From Mycolicibacterium sp. ND9-15 (GTDB taxonomy: Bacteria; Actinomycetota; Actinomycetes; Mycobacteriales; Mycobacteriaceae): a stretch of 64,000 nt of DNA. The stretch is taken from the NCBI RefSeq assembly GCF_035918395.1, contig NZ_CP142362.1, positions 4,873,501 through 4,937,500 on the forward strand, read 5' to 3'. The position numbers and the translations under genes were made by a program. The first letter of the stretch is position 1; each line of letters begins with the position of its first letter. Of the stretch, positions 16,744-25,010 are shown in pieces. The notes below the pieces were generated by a model, which worked only from the letters and a program-made list of their open reading frames with translations, searched no databases and had not been told where the DNA came from.

Positions 16744-16773
16744 GCCGCTTACATTGCTGCACAAGGGTTTCAT

Positions 16774-17106
16774 TCATCTAGCAAGGCCGAGGAATGCCAT
16801 CATCGCTCGCTCGACCTCGATGACTTGCTCCGCCGTCAGCCGACCGACTCGGGCGTGGACGTTCGACCTTTTGACGGTAGTGAGCTTGTCGATCATCACG
16901 TCACTGTCGTGAACAAGTCCTGATAACCGGCCGTCTCCGCCGACTATCCGAATGCGCATCAACGGCGCATCTAACAGCGTGCTGGACATGGGAGCAACAG
17001 TTACTGAACTCGTGGCGTCGAAGAGGTCATCCTGAACAATGACCGCCGGATGCGGTTTGATCGCGTAGACGCCCCCGGCTACGGTCCAAATCTCCCCTCT
17101 GTTCAC
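16774..17106 (-). CDS. mazF: MazF-family toxin
   Basis: The 110-residue toxin begins NRGEIWTVAGGVYAIKPHPA, has VIVQDDLFDATSSVTVAPMS in the core, then RLSGLVHDSDVMIDKLTTVK, and ends with the helix VIEVERAMMAFLGLA. It is a complete mRNA interferase of the subgroup paired with DUF3018 antitoxins. The start ATG overlaps the antitoxin stop (ATGA). In place of the usual Arg-Pro pair it has KPHPAV, so the general base may be supplied differently. It differs strongly from the MazF at 15774, so the two modules are not recent duplicates. Confidence 0.88.
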   Translation of the reverse strand: MNRGEIWTVAGGVYAIKPHPAVIVQDDLFDATSSVTVAPMSSTLLDAPLMRIRIVGGDGRLSGLVHDSDVMIDKLTTVKRSNVHARVGRLTAEQVIEVERAMMAFLGLAR

Positions 17107-17309
17107 TCCTCATCCCATGGCGTCGAAATGGCCTCGATGAAGTCCTGGTCATCGGCGCTTACGTCTGCTCGCGCGACCAACGAAGCCTGGCGGTGCGCCT
17201 CGGCGGCAAAACTCTCAGTGCGAACGTCAGGCACCCAGACCTGCAGCGGTCGCAGGCCCCGCTCCCGCATCCGACGTCGGTATTCTCTGACCCTTTCTCG
17301 CACTGCCAT
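17103..17309 (-). CDS. mazE: MazE-like antitoxin, DUF3018 family
   Basis: The 68-residue antitoxin has the DUF3018 signature: RVREYRRRMRERGLRPLQVW and VPDVRTESFAAEAHRQA, then an acidic C-terminus (DDQDFIEAISTPWDEE). It neutralises the MazF encoded next and should autoregulate. A perfect 14-bp palindrome lies eight bases upstream of its ATG, exactly where an operator would be. The gene appears complete. Confidence 0.87.
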   Translation of the reverse strand: MAVRERVREYRRRMRERGLRPLQVWVPDVRTESFAAEAHRQASLVARADVSADDQDFIEAISTPWDEE

Positions 17310-17316
17310 GCCCCTA

Positions 17317-17330
17317 TGTTACATGTAACA
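17317..17330. promoter_or_regulatory. Perfect palindrome upstream of mazEF, likely operator
   Basis: TGTTACATGTAACA reads the same on both strands and stands just upstream of the antitoxin start (17309). A second TGGCCGGCCA palindrome follows at about 17338. A dimeric antitoxin would suit the first site. Operator function is inference. Confidence 0.6.
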
Positions 17331-17537
17331 GAAAATCTGGCCGGCCAGGTAACAGATCGACTCGGTCGCCAACCAACAAACACCTGGCGCGCGCGATCAG
17401 ACGACGCTGCGGCTTGCTCCAATGCAATGCGAACGGTCTCCGACGGCTTGATGGCTTGAAGGTACGCACGGCCAAGTACTGGCGCGCTTCGGAATGTCGC
17501 CGGTGCCGCGATCTCCCTGTTACAGCTGTGGCTTTTT

Positions 17538-17918
17538 TTAGAATTTGAATGGCGGCCGCAAATCCTTGAACATCGGAAAATGCTTCACGTTGAGCGTCGC
17601 GGGCTCATAGCCCTTGATGTCGGCTGTCGCAGCGATCAGATAGTCAACCAGACCGATACCGGAATGACTCCGCCGGTACTGGCGCATGAAGTCGCCAGCC
17701 CGCCGCGCGATGATCTCGGTGACCGGTTCGGCGCGAAACGACGCAAGCAGCTGCCATACCTCGCGTCGCTCCGCGCTGCGCATCCCGCCGACCAGTTCGG
17801 TAAGCGACACCACGCTGATCGCTAACGGGCCTTCTCCCCGAGCGTCGCGGAGCCAATCACGCGCCGCGGCTACGCCACGAAGGTGAGCGATGAGGATGTC
17901 TGAGTCGACCAGCATCAT
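17538..17918 (-). CDS. vapC: VapC-type PIN-domain toxin
   Basis: The start is ATG 17918, overlapping the VapB stop (ATGA). The PIN-domain acidic residues are all visible: Asp in MLVDSDILIAHLRG, Glu in SVVSLTELVGGMR, and Asp in GIGLVDYLIAATA, with a final Asn-rich strand (ATLNVKHFPMF). VapC toxins are metal-dependent ribonucleases that usually cut initiator tRNA or rRNA. The length of 126 residues is normal and nothing is missing. Confidence 0.92.
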   Translation of the reverse strand: MMLVDSDILIAHLRGVAAARDWLRDARGEGPLAISVVSLTELVGGMRSAERREVWQLLASFRAEPVTEIIARRAGDFMRQYRRSHSGIGLVDYLIAATADIKGYEPATLNVKHFPMFKDLRPPFKF

Positions 17919-18172
17919 GATGTGCAGCGCCACATCCGCTGAAGGTGCTCCTCGCGGCTTCCGGGTCGACGATCGGGCACCTCGACATCACGCAGAACGC
18001 CGAACGAATCGTCGATCGCCTTGAGGTCCGCAGGAAGGTCGTCGTCTGCGTTGTTGAGAGCACGATCCAGCAGCTGGCGGATGAGCTCTGCGCGAGACGT
18101 ACCCTGCTGCTCGGCCAGCCTGTCGAGGCTGGCCGTCTGTTCCTCGTCGAGGTAAATGTTAGTACGTTTCAT
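17915..18172 (-). CDS. vapB: VapB-type ribbon-helix-helix antitoxin
   Basis: From ATG 18172 the protein starts MKRTNIYLDEEQTASLDRLA and continues EQQGTSRAELIRQLLDRALN, a clear ribbon-helix-helix domain. An acidic linker and a tail follow (VEVPDRRPGSREEHLQRMW) for VapC binding. It neutralises the downstream VapC and should repress the operon by binding the direct repeats that overlap its start. Confidence 0.9.
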   Translation of the reverse strand: MKRTNIYLDEEQTASLDRLAEQQGTSRAELIRQLLDRALNNADDDLPADLKAIDDSFGVLRDVEVPDRRPGSREEHLQRMWRCTS

Positions 18173-18203
18173 ACACCATAACATACACCATCATTAACAC
18201 CAT
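18170..18203. promoter_or_regulatory. Direct repeats at the vapB start, candidate operator
   Basis: CATACACCAT occurs at 18170-18179 and again at 18182-18191, with a third weaker copy (TTAACACCAT) ending at 18203, a spacing of about 12 bp. The first copy includes the start codon of vapB on the opposite strand. Such phased repeats at a TA promoter suggest a site for the antitoxin. This is inference. Confidence 0.45.
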
Positions 18204-18452
18204 CGCCGATTGCAGATAGTTGCTCTAGCCGTGGCGTAGTGCAGCCCCAGACGTCAGGCGCGCCGCAACTGCACGTGGACGACGCCTTCGCCAACAACGG
18301 GCAAATGTGCATCTCCCTCGAACGCCGAATCCGTACGGAGGTGTCATGTCGACTGGACTATCAAGCGAAATGCGATCCAATTATTGTTGGCGCACACCTA
18401 GTTCGGGCGTGAAAGCCAAGACAGCCATACTCGAGTCTCGCTCTGCGCGACC
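18204..18452. other. gap without recognised gene
   Basis: Nothing with a recognisable protein or RNA signal is visible. The following stretch begins the FAD oxidoreductase remnant. Confidence 0.35.
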
Positions 18453-18910
18453 GTGTTTCGTCAGCATCCGCGTGGTGCTTGGCCAGCTGATGAATCGACC
18501 TACCGAGGGAAAGGCTCGGTGGTCAGCTCGGTGGATGCCGATCCGCGGATTGCTCGGCGCTGTTGGTCAGCCCGTCCAACAGGTGGCGTCGCTACGACAG
18601 GGTCCGCCTGCCCGGCGGATTCATCGTTGTCGGCTACGCCTTCTGTAGCTTCAATCCAATCTATGGACAGGGCATGACGGTGGCCGCGCTGCAGGCGTTG
18701 GCGCTGCGCGGATGCCTGTCCAACGGCCAGCAGGACCTACAGCGACGGTTCTTCCGGGCGGCCGCGAAGCCCACCCGGCTGGCCTGTCAGATGGCAGTCG
18801 GCGGCGGTGCCCTGCCAGTCAACAAAACGGCCCGACGCTACCGGCAGCACTGCGACCTGTTCGAGACCTGGACGATCCCTGTGATTTTCCCGTCCAGCTT
18901 TGCGACACTG
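18453..18910 (+). pseudogene. FAD-dependent oxidoreductase remnant
   Basis: The sequence reads TYRGKGSVVSSVDADPRIAR in one frame, then RWRRYDRVRLPGGFIVVGYA and FCSFNPIYGQGMTVAALQAL in another. The second block is the FAD-binding GD motif region of 2-polyprenylphenol-hydroxylase-like flavoproteins; the usual Asp of GDAFCSFNP is Tyr here. Further on, RRFFRAAAKPTRLACQMAVG fits the next helix. The N-terminal Rossmann fold (GxGxxG) is absent, and at least one frameshift is needed. The gene is a fragment and cannot work. Confidence 0.7.
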
Positions 18911-19019
18911 GCGACCCGATTAGGTCGGTGTCACCGAAAGGTTTCGCACAGGAAGAGAACTCGCCTTCTCGACGTGAAACCGACGAGCAGACATAGCGGT
19001 TGAAGAGCCGGGTCGAAAG

Positions 19020-19170
19020 CGATGGCGTGCCACGACGTTCACGAACTGCTCGAAAGCGGCCACGTCGTGTTCTGCGGCGGTCAGTACGCGGTCGACAGTC
19101 ACCTTGTGCGGCATCGCTGCCAGCAGTCGCACAAACGCTGATCTCGCGATCTCGGGCTGCGGCGACAATG
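19020..19170 (-). pseudogene. Possible inverted tail of a flavoprotein gene
   Basis: The minus strand reads IARSAFVRLLAAMPHKVTVD and RVLTAAEHDVAAFEQFVNVV. The second block resembles the helix that follows the FAD motif in the same flavoprotein family as the plus-strand remnant just upstream. If so, the end of the gene was inverted relative to its middle. The similarity is short and based on memory, so an unrelated hypothetical fragment is equally possible. Confidence 0.3.
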
Positions 19171-19233
19171 TGAGCGCTCGATTCCACACCTGATTATCTT
19201 CGTGGCTGCGGCGACCGATCGTACGATTGGTCA

Positions 19234-19599
19234 ATGACAACCGGTTCCATCGGTGGCCAAGGTTGGCGGGCCACTCACGACGACGTTGAGCTTGAGCAAA
19301 TCGTCCTCGACGGGTTGCCGCAGTTGGGTCTTGTCGGTGAGCGACTGGCCGGCATCCTGGGAACAGGTTGGCGCGGTGTGGAGGCAGACGCGCAGATCGC
19401 ATTGGCATTGCAACTGCTGGGCGTCACCATGTCTGCGCTGCTGGCCGCCGGCAACATCAAGTGTGACCTCGATCCGTCGATAGCACCGACCGAGATCGAC
19501 GTGAGACCACGGGGCGCCAACAACAGCTTGATTTTCAGGTGTCGCCACAATCCGCCGCATTGTTGGGATGCCGGCGGCTCATCGATCGCGTGTCCCTGA
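19234..19599 (+). CDS. Hypothetical protein with terminal Cys/His motif
   Basis: The 121-residue protein has a helical N-terminal half (ELEQIVLDGLPQLGLVGERL, IALALQLLGVTMSALLAAG) and a C-terminal part with DLDPSIAPTEIDVRPRGANN, then FRCRHNPPHCWDAGG. The CxH...HC arrangement could bind a metal. Codon and amino-acid composition look genuine. I do not recognise the family. It overlaps the start of the membrane protein gene that follows by 32 bp, so the two are probably co-transcribed. Confidence 0.5.
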   Translation: MTTGSIGGQGWRATHDDVELEQIVLDGLPQLGLVGERLAGILGTGWRGVEADAQIALALQLLGVTMSALLAAGNIKCDLDPSIAPTEIDVRPRGANNSLIFRCRHNPPHCWDAGGSSIACP

Positions 19600-20236
19600 C
19601 GCCGTGGAGGGCGCCGCGAGCAGGGTTGTGTGGCTGCTGTTGGCTGTGGTGGCTGCCCCCTTCGTCTATGTGATCGGTGTGATCGATCATCGCTGTTGGC
19701 CGTTCGTCGTCCTCGGCGCTATGTTCCTCGTGGGGCTCGCGTTTCTTGTCGCGGGCCGGTGCGCCATGGGTGGTTATCCGGTGCAAGCGGTGTTCGCCAT
19801 CCAGTTTTCAGCCTTGGCGACGGTAGCGGTCACCACCGCAGTCATCGTGCTGGGTCTGTGGGGCGAGGAAGTGGCGCGCCGCCACTTCGAATTCCTGCCT
19901 GCTGCACAGCAAGAGCCCCTCGACATGGTGATCGGTACCGCGATCGCGGCGGTCATCGCGTTCCTCCTCATCAATAGGTTCGATGAGCAACTGAACGCTC
20001 TCGTTCCTGCGGGACAGACACGCCGCGGGTTCGAGAAGGCGTTCTCGAAGAAGCTGACGGTGGGAAGTCAGGAATATCAGGCGGTGTTCGAGGACCATGT
20101 CACCGGCGTTTCGCACAGCCACGGCTGGGCTCTGCGCGCCAGGGTCGAGCGTGCCAAGGTGTTGGCACGGCTCACAACTCCTCCACCGCCCCCGGCGCCT
20201 CCCGCTCCGGAACCGCCCGAGCAGACGCAGAACTGA
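19568..20236 (+). CDS. Membrane protein of unknown function
   Basis: The 222-residue protein shows about four membrane segments: VVWLLLAVVAAPFVYVIGVI, FVVLGAMFLVGLAFLVAG, an ALATVAVTTAVIVLGLWG helix, and MVIGTAIAAVIAFLLI. A soluble region follows (GFEKAFSKKLTVGSQEYQAV) and a proline-rich tail (TTPPPPPAPPAPEPPEQTQ). The tail may lie in the cytoplasm or in the periplasm. No family is recognised. It overlaps the preceding small gene. Confidence 0.65.
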   Translation: MPAAHRSRVPDAVEGAASRVVWLLLAVVAAPFVYVIGVIDHRCWPFVVLGAMFLVGLAFLVAGRCAMGGYPVQAVFAIQFSALATVAVTTAVIVLGLWGEEVARRHFEFLPAAQQEPLDMVIGTAIAAVIAFLLINRFDEQLNALVPAGQTRRGFEKAFSKKLTVGSQEYQAVFEDHVTGVSHSHGWALRARVERAKVLARLTTPPPPPAPPAPEPPEQTQN

Positions 20237-20289
20237 AGCCGCCGGTTCCGTTAGGCCGTCGTTCGCGATTCGAGTCGTCGCGTGTCGTG

Positions 20290-20740
20290 TGGTGCCCTTG
20301 GTGTATAGGCGATTTTCGTGTGTAGGGCTCCTCCGGATGGCCGGATCCTCTGAGGATGAACGTGCGGTCGCTGCGATTGGCCAGCGCGATGGTCGCCAAC
20401 CAGGTCCCGACGGTGCTTAAGCGGTTGCGTACGCTGGTGAGAAATGCGATGTGGATCAGGCCCCAGCCGAGCCATACGCCGGTGAGTTTGACCGGCCCGG
20501 CTTGCAGCAGTGCATGCCAGCGGATGTGCCGGATCGCCGATGACGAACAGCTCGGGATGGTGCGTTGCGCCAACGTCGGCGCGAAGCTCTTCAGCACCGC
20601 CAGCTTCCAGAGCTATTCAGCTAATTCGACGCCGGTAGGGCCCGCGCCGACGACGATCATGGTGAGCCAGTGATCGCGCTGCGGTCCGGGCGGCAGTGTT
20701 TCGGCGATCTGGAAGGCGGCGAACACTCGGCGAGGGATGC
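20290..20740 (-). pseudogene. NADH dehydrogenase type II (NDH-2) remnant
   Basis: The minus strand reads RVFAAFQIAETLPPGPQRDH and WLTMIVVGAGPTGVELAE, where GAGPTG is the second nucleotide-binding motif of NDH-2, then stops. A second part in another frame reads RWHALLQAGPVKLTGVWLGW and LIHIAFLTSVRNRLSTVGTW, which matches the C-terminal membrane-anchoring helix region of NDH-2. Most of the middle is missing. These are two pieces of one gene after deletion and frameshift. Confidence 0.72.
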
Positions 20741-20884
20741 TCTGCCGCCTAACGCCGTCAGACGTGACGTGTTCAAGAAAGTCAGCTTCAGCTCGCCGGA
20801 TAAATCCCTACGCCGCCGCGCGTTCCACGAGGAAGACAGGTCATCTGCCATGTCTTCGGGTACGGCGCTCTGAAGGAGACGAAC

Positions 20885-21799
20885 ATGAGCTTGGATAGCT
20901 ATACACGCTTGGGTACAACGGGGCTCGACGAGTTGGTCCCGTCGCGTTACGCGGTGCAAGTCGGCGACATCGACGTGCTGATAATCAGCGACGGCGTCCT
21001 ACCGTTGCCGGCTGCGACAATGGCCACCAACGCCGAGCCCGCCGATTTGGCGGGCTGGCTGGACGACAACTTCCTTCCGCCTGACTTGCTCGACTGGCCA
21101 CTGAATGTTGTCGTGGTGCGCAGCGGTGACCGAACCGTTCTCGTCGACGCCGGACTCGGCGTGGAGTTCCCGGACTTTCCGCGAGCGGGGCAGACTGCCC
21201 ACCGACTGGAAGCCGCCGGCATCGAGCCCGCATCGGTGACTGATGTCGTGCTCACCCACTTGCACATGGACCACGTCGGCGGGCTGCTCACCGAAGGACT
21301 GAAAGCTCGCCTGCGCTCGGATCTGCGGGTCCACCTGGCGGCCCGCGAGGCCGAGTTCTGGGCGGCGCCCGATTTCTCCCACACCGCGATGCCGGCGCCG
21401 GTCCCGGACGTGCTCCGGCGGGTCGCATCGCAATTTCTGGACGAATACCACGGTCAGCTAAGACCATTCGAGACCGAGTACGAGGTAGCGCCGGGAGTGC
21501 TCGTCACCCGCACGGGTGGTCACACCCCCGGTCACAGCGTCGTCCGCCTGGCATCCCGTGGGGACGCATTGACCTTTGTCGGTGACGCTGTGTTCGCGCC
21601 CGGGTTCGACAATCCGGAGTGGCACAACGGCTTTGAGCACGATCCCGAGGAGTCGGCACGCGTCCGGATCGCTCTGTTGCGGGAGTTGGCGGCGACCGGC
21701 GAGTCGTTGGTGGCCACTCACCTACCGTTCCCTTCGGCGTGCCGAGTGGCCGTCGCCGGCGACGCCTTTCGGTGCGCACCGGTCTTCTGGGACTACTGA
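20885..21799 (+). CDS. MBL-fold metallo-hydrolase, lactonase-like
   Basis: The 304-residue enzyme has a full metallo-beta-lactamase core: VLTHLHMDHVGGLL (the HxHxDH metal motif), a later His in TGGHTPGHSVVRL, and the bridging Asp in LTFVGDAVFAPG. The layout, with an N-terminal strand DVLIISDGVLPLP, matches N-acyl-homoserine-lactone-lactonase-like and related MBL proteins. It probably hydrolyses an ester or lactone with two zinc ions. GAAGGAGACGAAC precedes ATG 20885. It begins the chromosomal backbone after the damaged island. Confidence 0.88.
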   Translation: MSLDSYTRLGTTGLDELVPSRYAVQVGDIDVLIISDGVLPLPAATMATNAEPADLAGWLDDNFLPPDLLDWPLNVVVVRSGDRTVLVDAGLGVEFPDFPRAGQTAHRLEAAGIEPASVTDVVLTHLHMDHVGGLLTEGLKARLRSDLRVHLAAREAEFWAAPDFSHTAMPAPVPDVLRRVASQFLDEYHGQLRPFETEYEVAPGVLVTRTGGHTPGHSVVRLASRGDALTFVGDAVFAPGFDNPEWHNGFEHDPEESARVRIALLRELAATGESLVATHLPFPSACRVAVAGDAFRCAPVFWDY

Positions 21800-21827
21800 A
21801 CGCTCGACAGATACCGGGCTGGGCGGC

Positions 21828-22868
21828 CTACAGCAGTCCTTGGATTCGTGCTGCTATCGCGGTTTCACGCAGGGTGGAGTGGGCGCTGTGGTGTGGACGC
21901 CAGCCGAACTCGGTGCGCGCCTTGGTCGTATCCAGGATGAGCGGCTTGCGCATTGCGTTGATCCATGCGAGATCCTGGGGCAGGAACCGTTGCAGCCGTT
22001 CGATCGCCGCGGCCGCCACCGGCACCGCCCGGCTCGGGATCGGCAGCGGTCGCCACCCGAGTGCGCGCGCAACCTCGCTGAGCGACACCGGATCCGGTGC
22101 GGCTAGGTTGTAGACGCCGGGGGTGCCCCTCCCCTCGATCGCCGCGACGAGCGCGTCCGCCACGTCTTCATGATGAACGAGCTGCATCGCCACGCCCGAA
22201 TCGGGAAGCATCGGGCGCAGCCACGGCAGCGCCTTGACCAATTGACGTTCGACCGGGAACCGCCCACCGAGCTGAAAACTCTTCGCGATGCTGTCGACGA
22301 GAAGCAGCGCGTCCGGGCCTGCCACCACGACGGGCCGGAAGATGTAGACATCGACGCCGGCGTCGTCGAGCGTCGCGTGCAGCAGCGCCTCGAGTTCGGC
22401 CTTCTGAGCCGAGTAGTAGAACGCCTCGGTTCCGCGCGGGGGCACCGTCTCGTCGACGTGCTCGGGCAGGTCGTCGCTGAAGCCATAGGCGGCGACCGAG
22501 GAGGTGTACACGAAGCGTTCGATGGCCGCGGCGGCGGCGGCCTCGAACACGTTGCGCGAACCGTGCAGGTTCACCTCCCGCGTCTCCTCGCGGTCGCCGA
22601 AGATCAAGAATGCCAGGTGCACAACCACGTCGGCCTCGGCGACGAGCGCGGCGACGGATTCGCGATCGAGTACGTCGCCTTCGCGGTAGGAAACCTTGCT
22701 CCACCCGTGCGCGCCGGGGTCGAACGGTCGGCGCGCCATCCCCAGAACCCGCTTGACCCGGTCGGAGCGTTCGAGCGCCCGCATCAGGGACCGGCCGATG
22801 TCACCGGTCGGTCCGGTGACCGCCACGGTCAGGCCGCTGGTGCCGTCGTCAGTCACCTTCTCCCCCAC
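21828..22868 (-). CDS. NAD-dependent epimerase/dehydratase (extended SDR)
   Basis: The protein has 346 residues. Its Rossmann motif is VAVTGPTGDIGRSLM, the catalytic Ser lies in VYTSSVAAYGF, and the YxxxK pair in FYYSAQKAELEAL; a C-terminal substrate part ends in WRPHHSAHSTLRE. It oxidises, reduces or epimerises a sugar or steroid-like substrate with NAD(P). GTG 22868 is taken as start, but GTG 22856, which directly overlaps the stop of the preceding acyltransferase gene (GTGACTGA), is as likely, with GGGGGAGAAG before it. The overlap implies joint transcription with the WS/DGAT gene upstream. Confidence 0.88.
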   Translation of the reverse strand: MGEKVTDDGTSGLTVAVTGPTGDIGRSLMRALERSDRVKRVLGMARRPFDPGAHGWSKVSYREGDVLDRESVAALVAEADVVVHLAFLIFGDREETREVNLHGSRNVFEAAAAAAIERFVYTSSVAAYGFSDDLPEHVDETVPPRGTEAFYYSAQKAELEALLHATLDDAGVDVYIFRPVVVAGPDALLLVDSIAKSFQLGGRFPVERQLVKALPWLRPMLPDSGVAMQLVHHEDVADALVAAIEGRGTPGVYNLAAPDPVSLSEVARALGWRPLPIPSRAVPVAAAAIERLQRFLPQDLAWINAMRKPLILDTTKARTEFGWRPHHSAHSTLRETAIAARIQGLL

Positions 22869-24270
22869 TGCTTGTCTGTGCGGACCGCTGCAACTCCGTC
22901 ATCGCGTCGTGCACGTGCTTGGCGACTTCATGAACCTCGGACATCGCCTCCCAGTCCCCGATCAGGCAGATGCCGAGTTTGCCGTTGTAGGAAAGGATTC
23001 CGAACCCGATGGTGTGGCCCTGTGGCGTTGGCACGATAGGCAGAAAGCTGACGAGTTCGCGTCCGAGCATGTGCAGCGGGAACTGTGGCCCGGGAACGTT
23101 GGTGACGATGAGGTTGAACAAGCGGGTGGAGAAGTTCAGCCGCGCCGCCTGGGCCAGCAGCGTCGGTGGCGCGAACTGCTGCACGCCCAGGTACGCCTCG
23201 ACGCCCAGCACCTGCTTCGAGCTCTTCAGCGCATTCATCGCGGTGATCACCGTCCGCAGTCGCTCGACGGGGTCGGCGACGCCGACCGGCAGCGGCGCGC
23301 GCATCGCTGCGACCCGGTTGCCGAATGTGTTGCGCTCCGTCTCGAGCCGGACGGACTTGGGCACCATCGCCTGCAGCGTCAGCCCGTCGACCGGATAGCC
23401 CCGATCGAGCATCCAATTTCGCAGGCCACCGGCGACGGCTGCGATCACCACGTCGTTGATGGTTCCGCCGAGCGCGTTCTTGATCTGCTTGATCTCGGAC
23501 AACTCGACCTCGAACCAGGTCACCCGCCGGTGCGGGCCGTGCGCAACGTTGAACGGAGAGGGCGGGGCGGCGTCGAGCGTGGCGGCGAGGAAGTCCCGAA
23601 AGCCTTGCAGGTATCCCCCCGTGACCTGCAGCGCCCGGCGCGGATGGGGCACGGCCCCCAACGCTCTTCGGGCAACGGCCAACTGCCCGCCGAAAAGTTC
23701 ACGAAGCTCGGCGGAGGCAAGCTGCGCGCCGCTCGGCTCTGAAGCGGGCTCCCATTCCGCGTCAGCGCCGTTTCGGGCAGCGCCGTCGTCCGCGTCGAGC
23801 GGGTCCAACAACAGGCTGGCGACGTCCACTCCGGCGATCCCGTCGACGAGCGAGTGGTGGGTCTTGCCGATCAGCGCGAATCGATCGCCCTCGAGCCCGG
23901 ACACGTACCACATCTCCCACAGCGGTTTCGAGCGGTCGAGTCGCTGCGAGCAGATCCGCCCGACCAGCGTCTCCAGTTCGGCCGTGGATCCGGGGCTGGG
24001 AAGTGCGGTGTGGCGTAGGTGGTAGTGGATGTTGAAGCTGGGGTCGTCGATCCAGAGGGGGCGGCTGAGCCGCAGCGGGGAGCCGGTCAGCTTTTGCCGG
24101 TAGCGCGGTACCAGATCGAGGCGCGATTCAATCCGCGCCACCACCTGTTCGTAGGGTGGCGGCGGCCCTTCGAAGATCAGGACGCCCGCGACGTGCATGT
24201 GTCCACCGGCCTTCTCCAAAGTGAGAAACGAGTTGTCGGTGACGTTCAAGCGCGTTGCCGTCGTACCCAT
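22849..24270 (-). CDS. Wax ester synthase/diacylglycerol acyltransferase (WS/DGAT)
   Basis: From ATG 24270 the 473-residue protein starts NVTDNSFLTLEKAGGHMHVA. The active-site motif HHSLVDG lies at residues 138-144, and the later conserved segments PLWEMWYV, GTINDVVIAAVAGGLR and TNVPGPQFPLHMLGRELVSF are all present. These enzymes join acyl-CoA to diacylglycerol or a fatty alcohol to make triacylglycerol or wax storage lipid, at the inner face of the membrane. The frame is open far upstream (to 24732), but that extension has no similarity and overlaps the divergent FKBP gene. Mycobacteria have many paralogues, so no symbol is given. Confidence 0.93.
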   Translation of the reverse strand: MGTTATRLNVTDNSFLTLEKAGGHMHVAGVLIFEGPPPPYEQVVARIESRLDLVPRYRQKLTGSPLRLSRPLWIDDPSFNIHYHLRHTALPSPGSTAELETLVGRICSQRLDRSKPLWEMWYVSGLEGDRFALIGKTHHSLVDGIAGVDVASLLLDPLDADDGAARNGADAEWEPASEPSGAQLASAELRELFGGQLAVARRALGAVPHPRRALQVTGGYLQGFRDFLAATLDAAPPSPFNVAHGPHRRVTWFEVELSEIKQIKNALGGTINDVVIAAVAGGLRNWMLDRGYPVDGLTLQAMVPKSVRLETERNTFGNRVAAMRAPLPVGVADPVERLRTVITAMNALKSSKQVLGVEAYLGVQQFAPPTLLAQAARLNFSTRLFNLIVTNVPGPQFPLHMLGRELVSFLPIVPTPQGHTIGFGILSYNGKLGICLIGDWEAMSEVHEVAKHVHDAMTELQRSAQTSSGGEGD

Positions 24271-24343
24271 AACGGCAGTGTAGGAGTGTGTAGGGCGACC
24301 TGCTGCAAACCTCCTCGACAGCCTTCGGTGATTCGGCTGTAGC

Positions 24344-25000
24344 GTGGCGGCCGTGAACTTATCTCGTGTGCCTTCTTCCGTGGCGGTCGCGACGGGCGCC
24401 GTGTCGTTGGTCATGACGCTCGCCGCATGCGGTTCCGAGACGGAGCCCTCATCGACAAGCACAACATCGTCGACCAGCAGCACCGCCCTCGCCGACGAGT
24501 TCATTCCGTCGGTCACCGACACGGGCAACCCCGCCAGTGCGACGTGCCCCACGGCGGTGCCGCAGAGCGGCGGCACGCCCGAGTGGACGTTCAACGGGAC
24601 GACGGGCAGCGTCGCGGTCACCGGGTCCACGGATACGACGGCGCCGCTGATCAACGTCGAGCCGCCGTTCAGCGTGACCGAGACGCAGGTCCACACCCTG
24701 CAGGCCGGTGACGGACCGGTCGTCGCAGACACGGCGACCGTCTTCGTCTGCTACATGGGTGTGAACGGACGTGACGGATCCGTATTCGACAACAGCTACG
24801 AGCGCGGCATGCCGGTCGACTTCCCGCTCGACGGAGTCGTGCCGGGCTTCCAGAAGGCCATCGCCGGCCAGAAGGTCGGGTCGACGGTCGCCGTTGCGAT
24901 GACGTCTGCCGACGGCTACCCGGAAGGTCAGCCGGCCGCTGGGATCCAGCCCGGCGACTCGCTCATCTTCGCGATCAAGATCCTGGACGCCTCAAGCTGA
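24344..25000 (+). CDS. FKBP-type peptidyl-prolyl isomerase lipoprotein
   Basis: The 218-residue protein has a signal peptide ending in a lipobox (SLVMTLAACGS), so it is anchored to the outer face of the membrane. A Ser/Thr-rich linker follows. The C-terminal FKBP domain shows ATVFVCYMGVNGRDGSVFDN, VDFPLDGVVPGFQKAIAGQK and VAVAMTSADGY. It catalyses cis-trans isomerisation of prolyl bonds in exported proteins. GTG 24344 or GTG 24353 can start it. It is divergent from the WS/DGAT gene with a 73-bp gap that must hold both promoters. Confidence 0.88.
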   Translation: MAAVNLSRVPSSVAVATGAVSLVMTLAACGSETEPSSTSTTSSTSSTALADEFIPSVTDTGNPASATCPTAVPQSGGTPEWTFNGTTGSVAVTGSTDTTAPLINVEPPFSVTETQVHTLQAGDGPVVADTATVFVCYMGVNGRDGSVFDNSYERGMPVDFPLDGVVPGFQKAIAGQKVGSTVAVAMTSADGYPEGQPAAGIQPGDSLIFAIKILDASS

Positions 25001-25010
25001 TGTGAGACGG

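Larger units (their letters stand above)
16340..16773. other. gap between two MazEF modules with two repeat copies
   Basis: No gene is supported here. Copies 2 and 3 of the TA-associated repeat lie at 16512-16554 and 16702-16743, about 150 bp apart. The spacer between them carries no readable toxin or antitoxin sequence. Confidence 0.5.
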
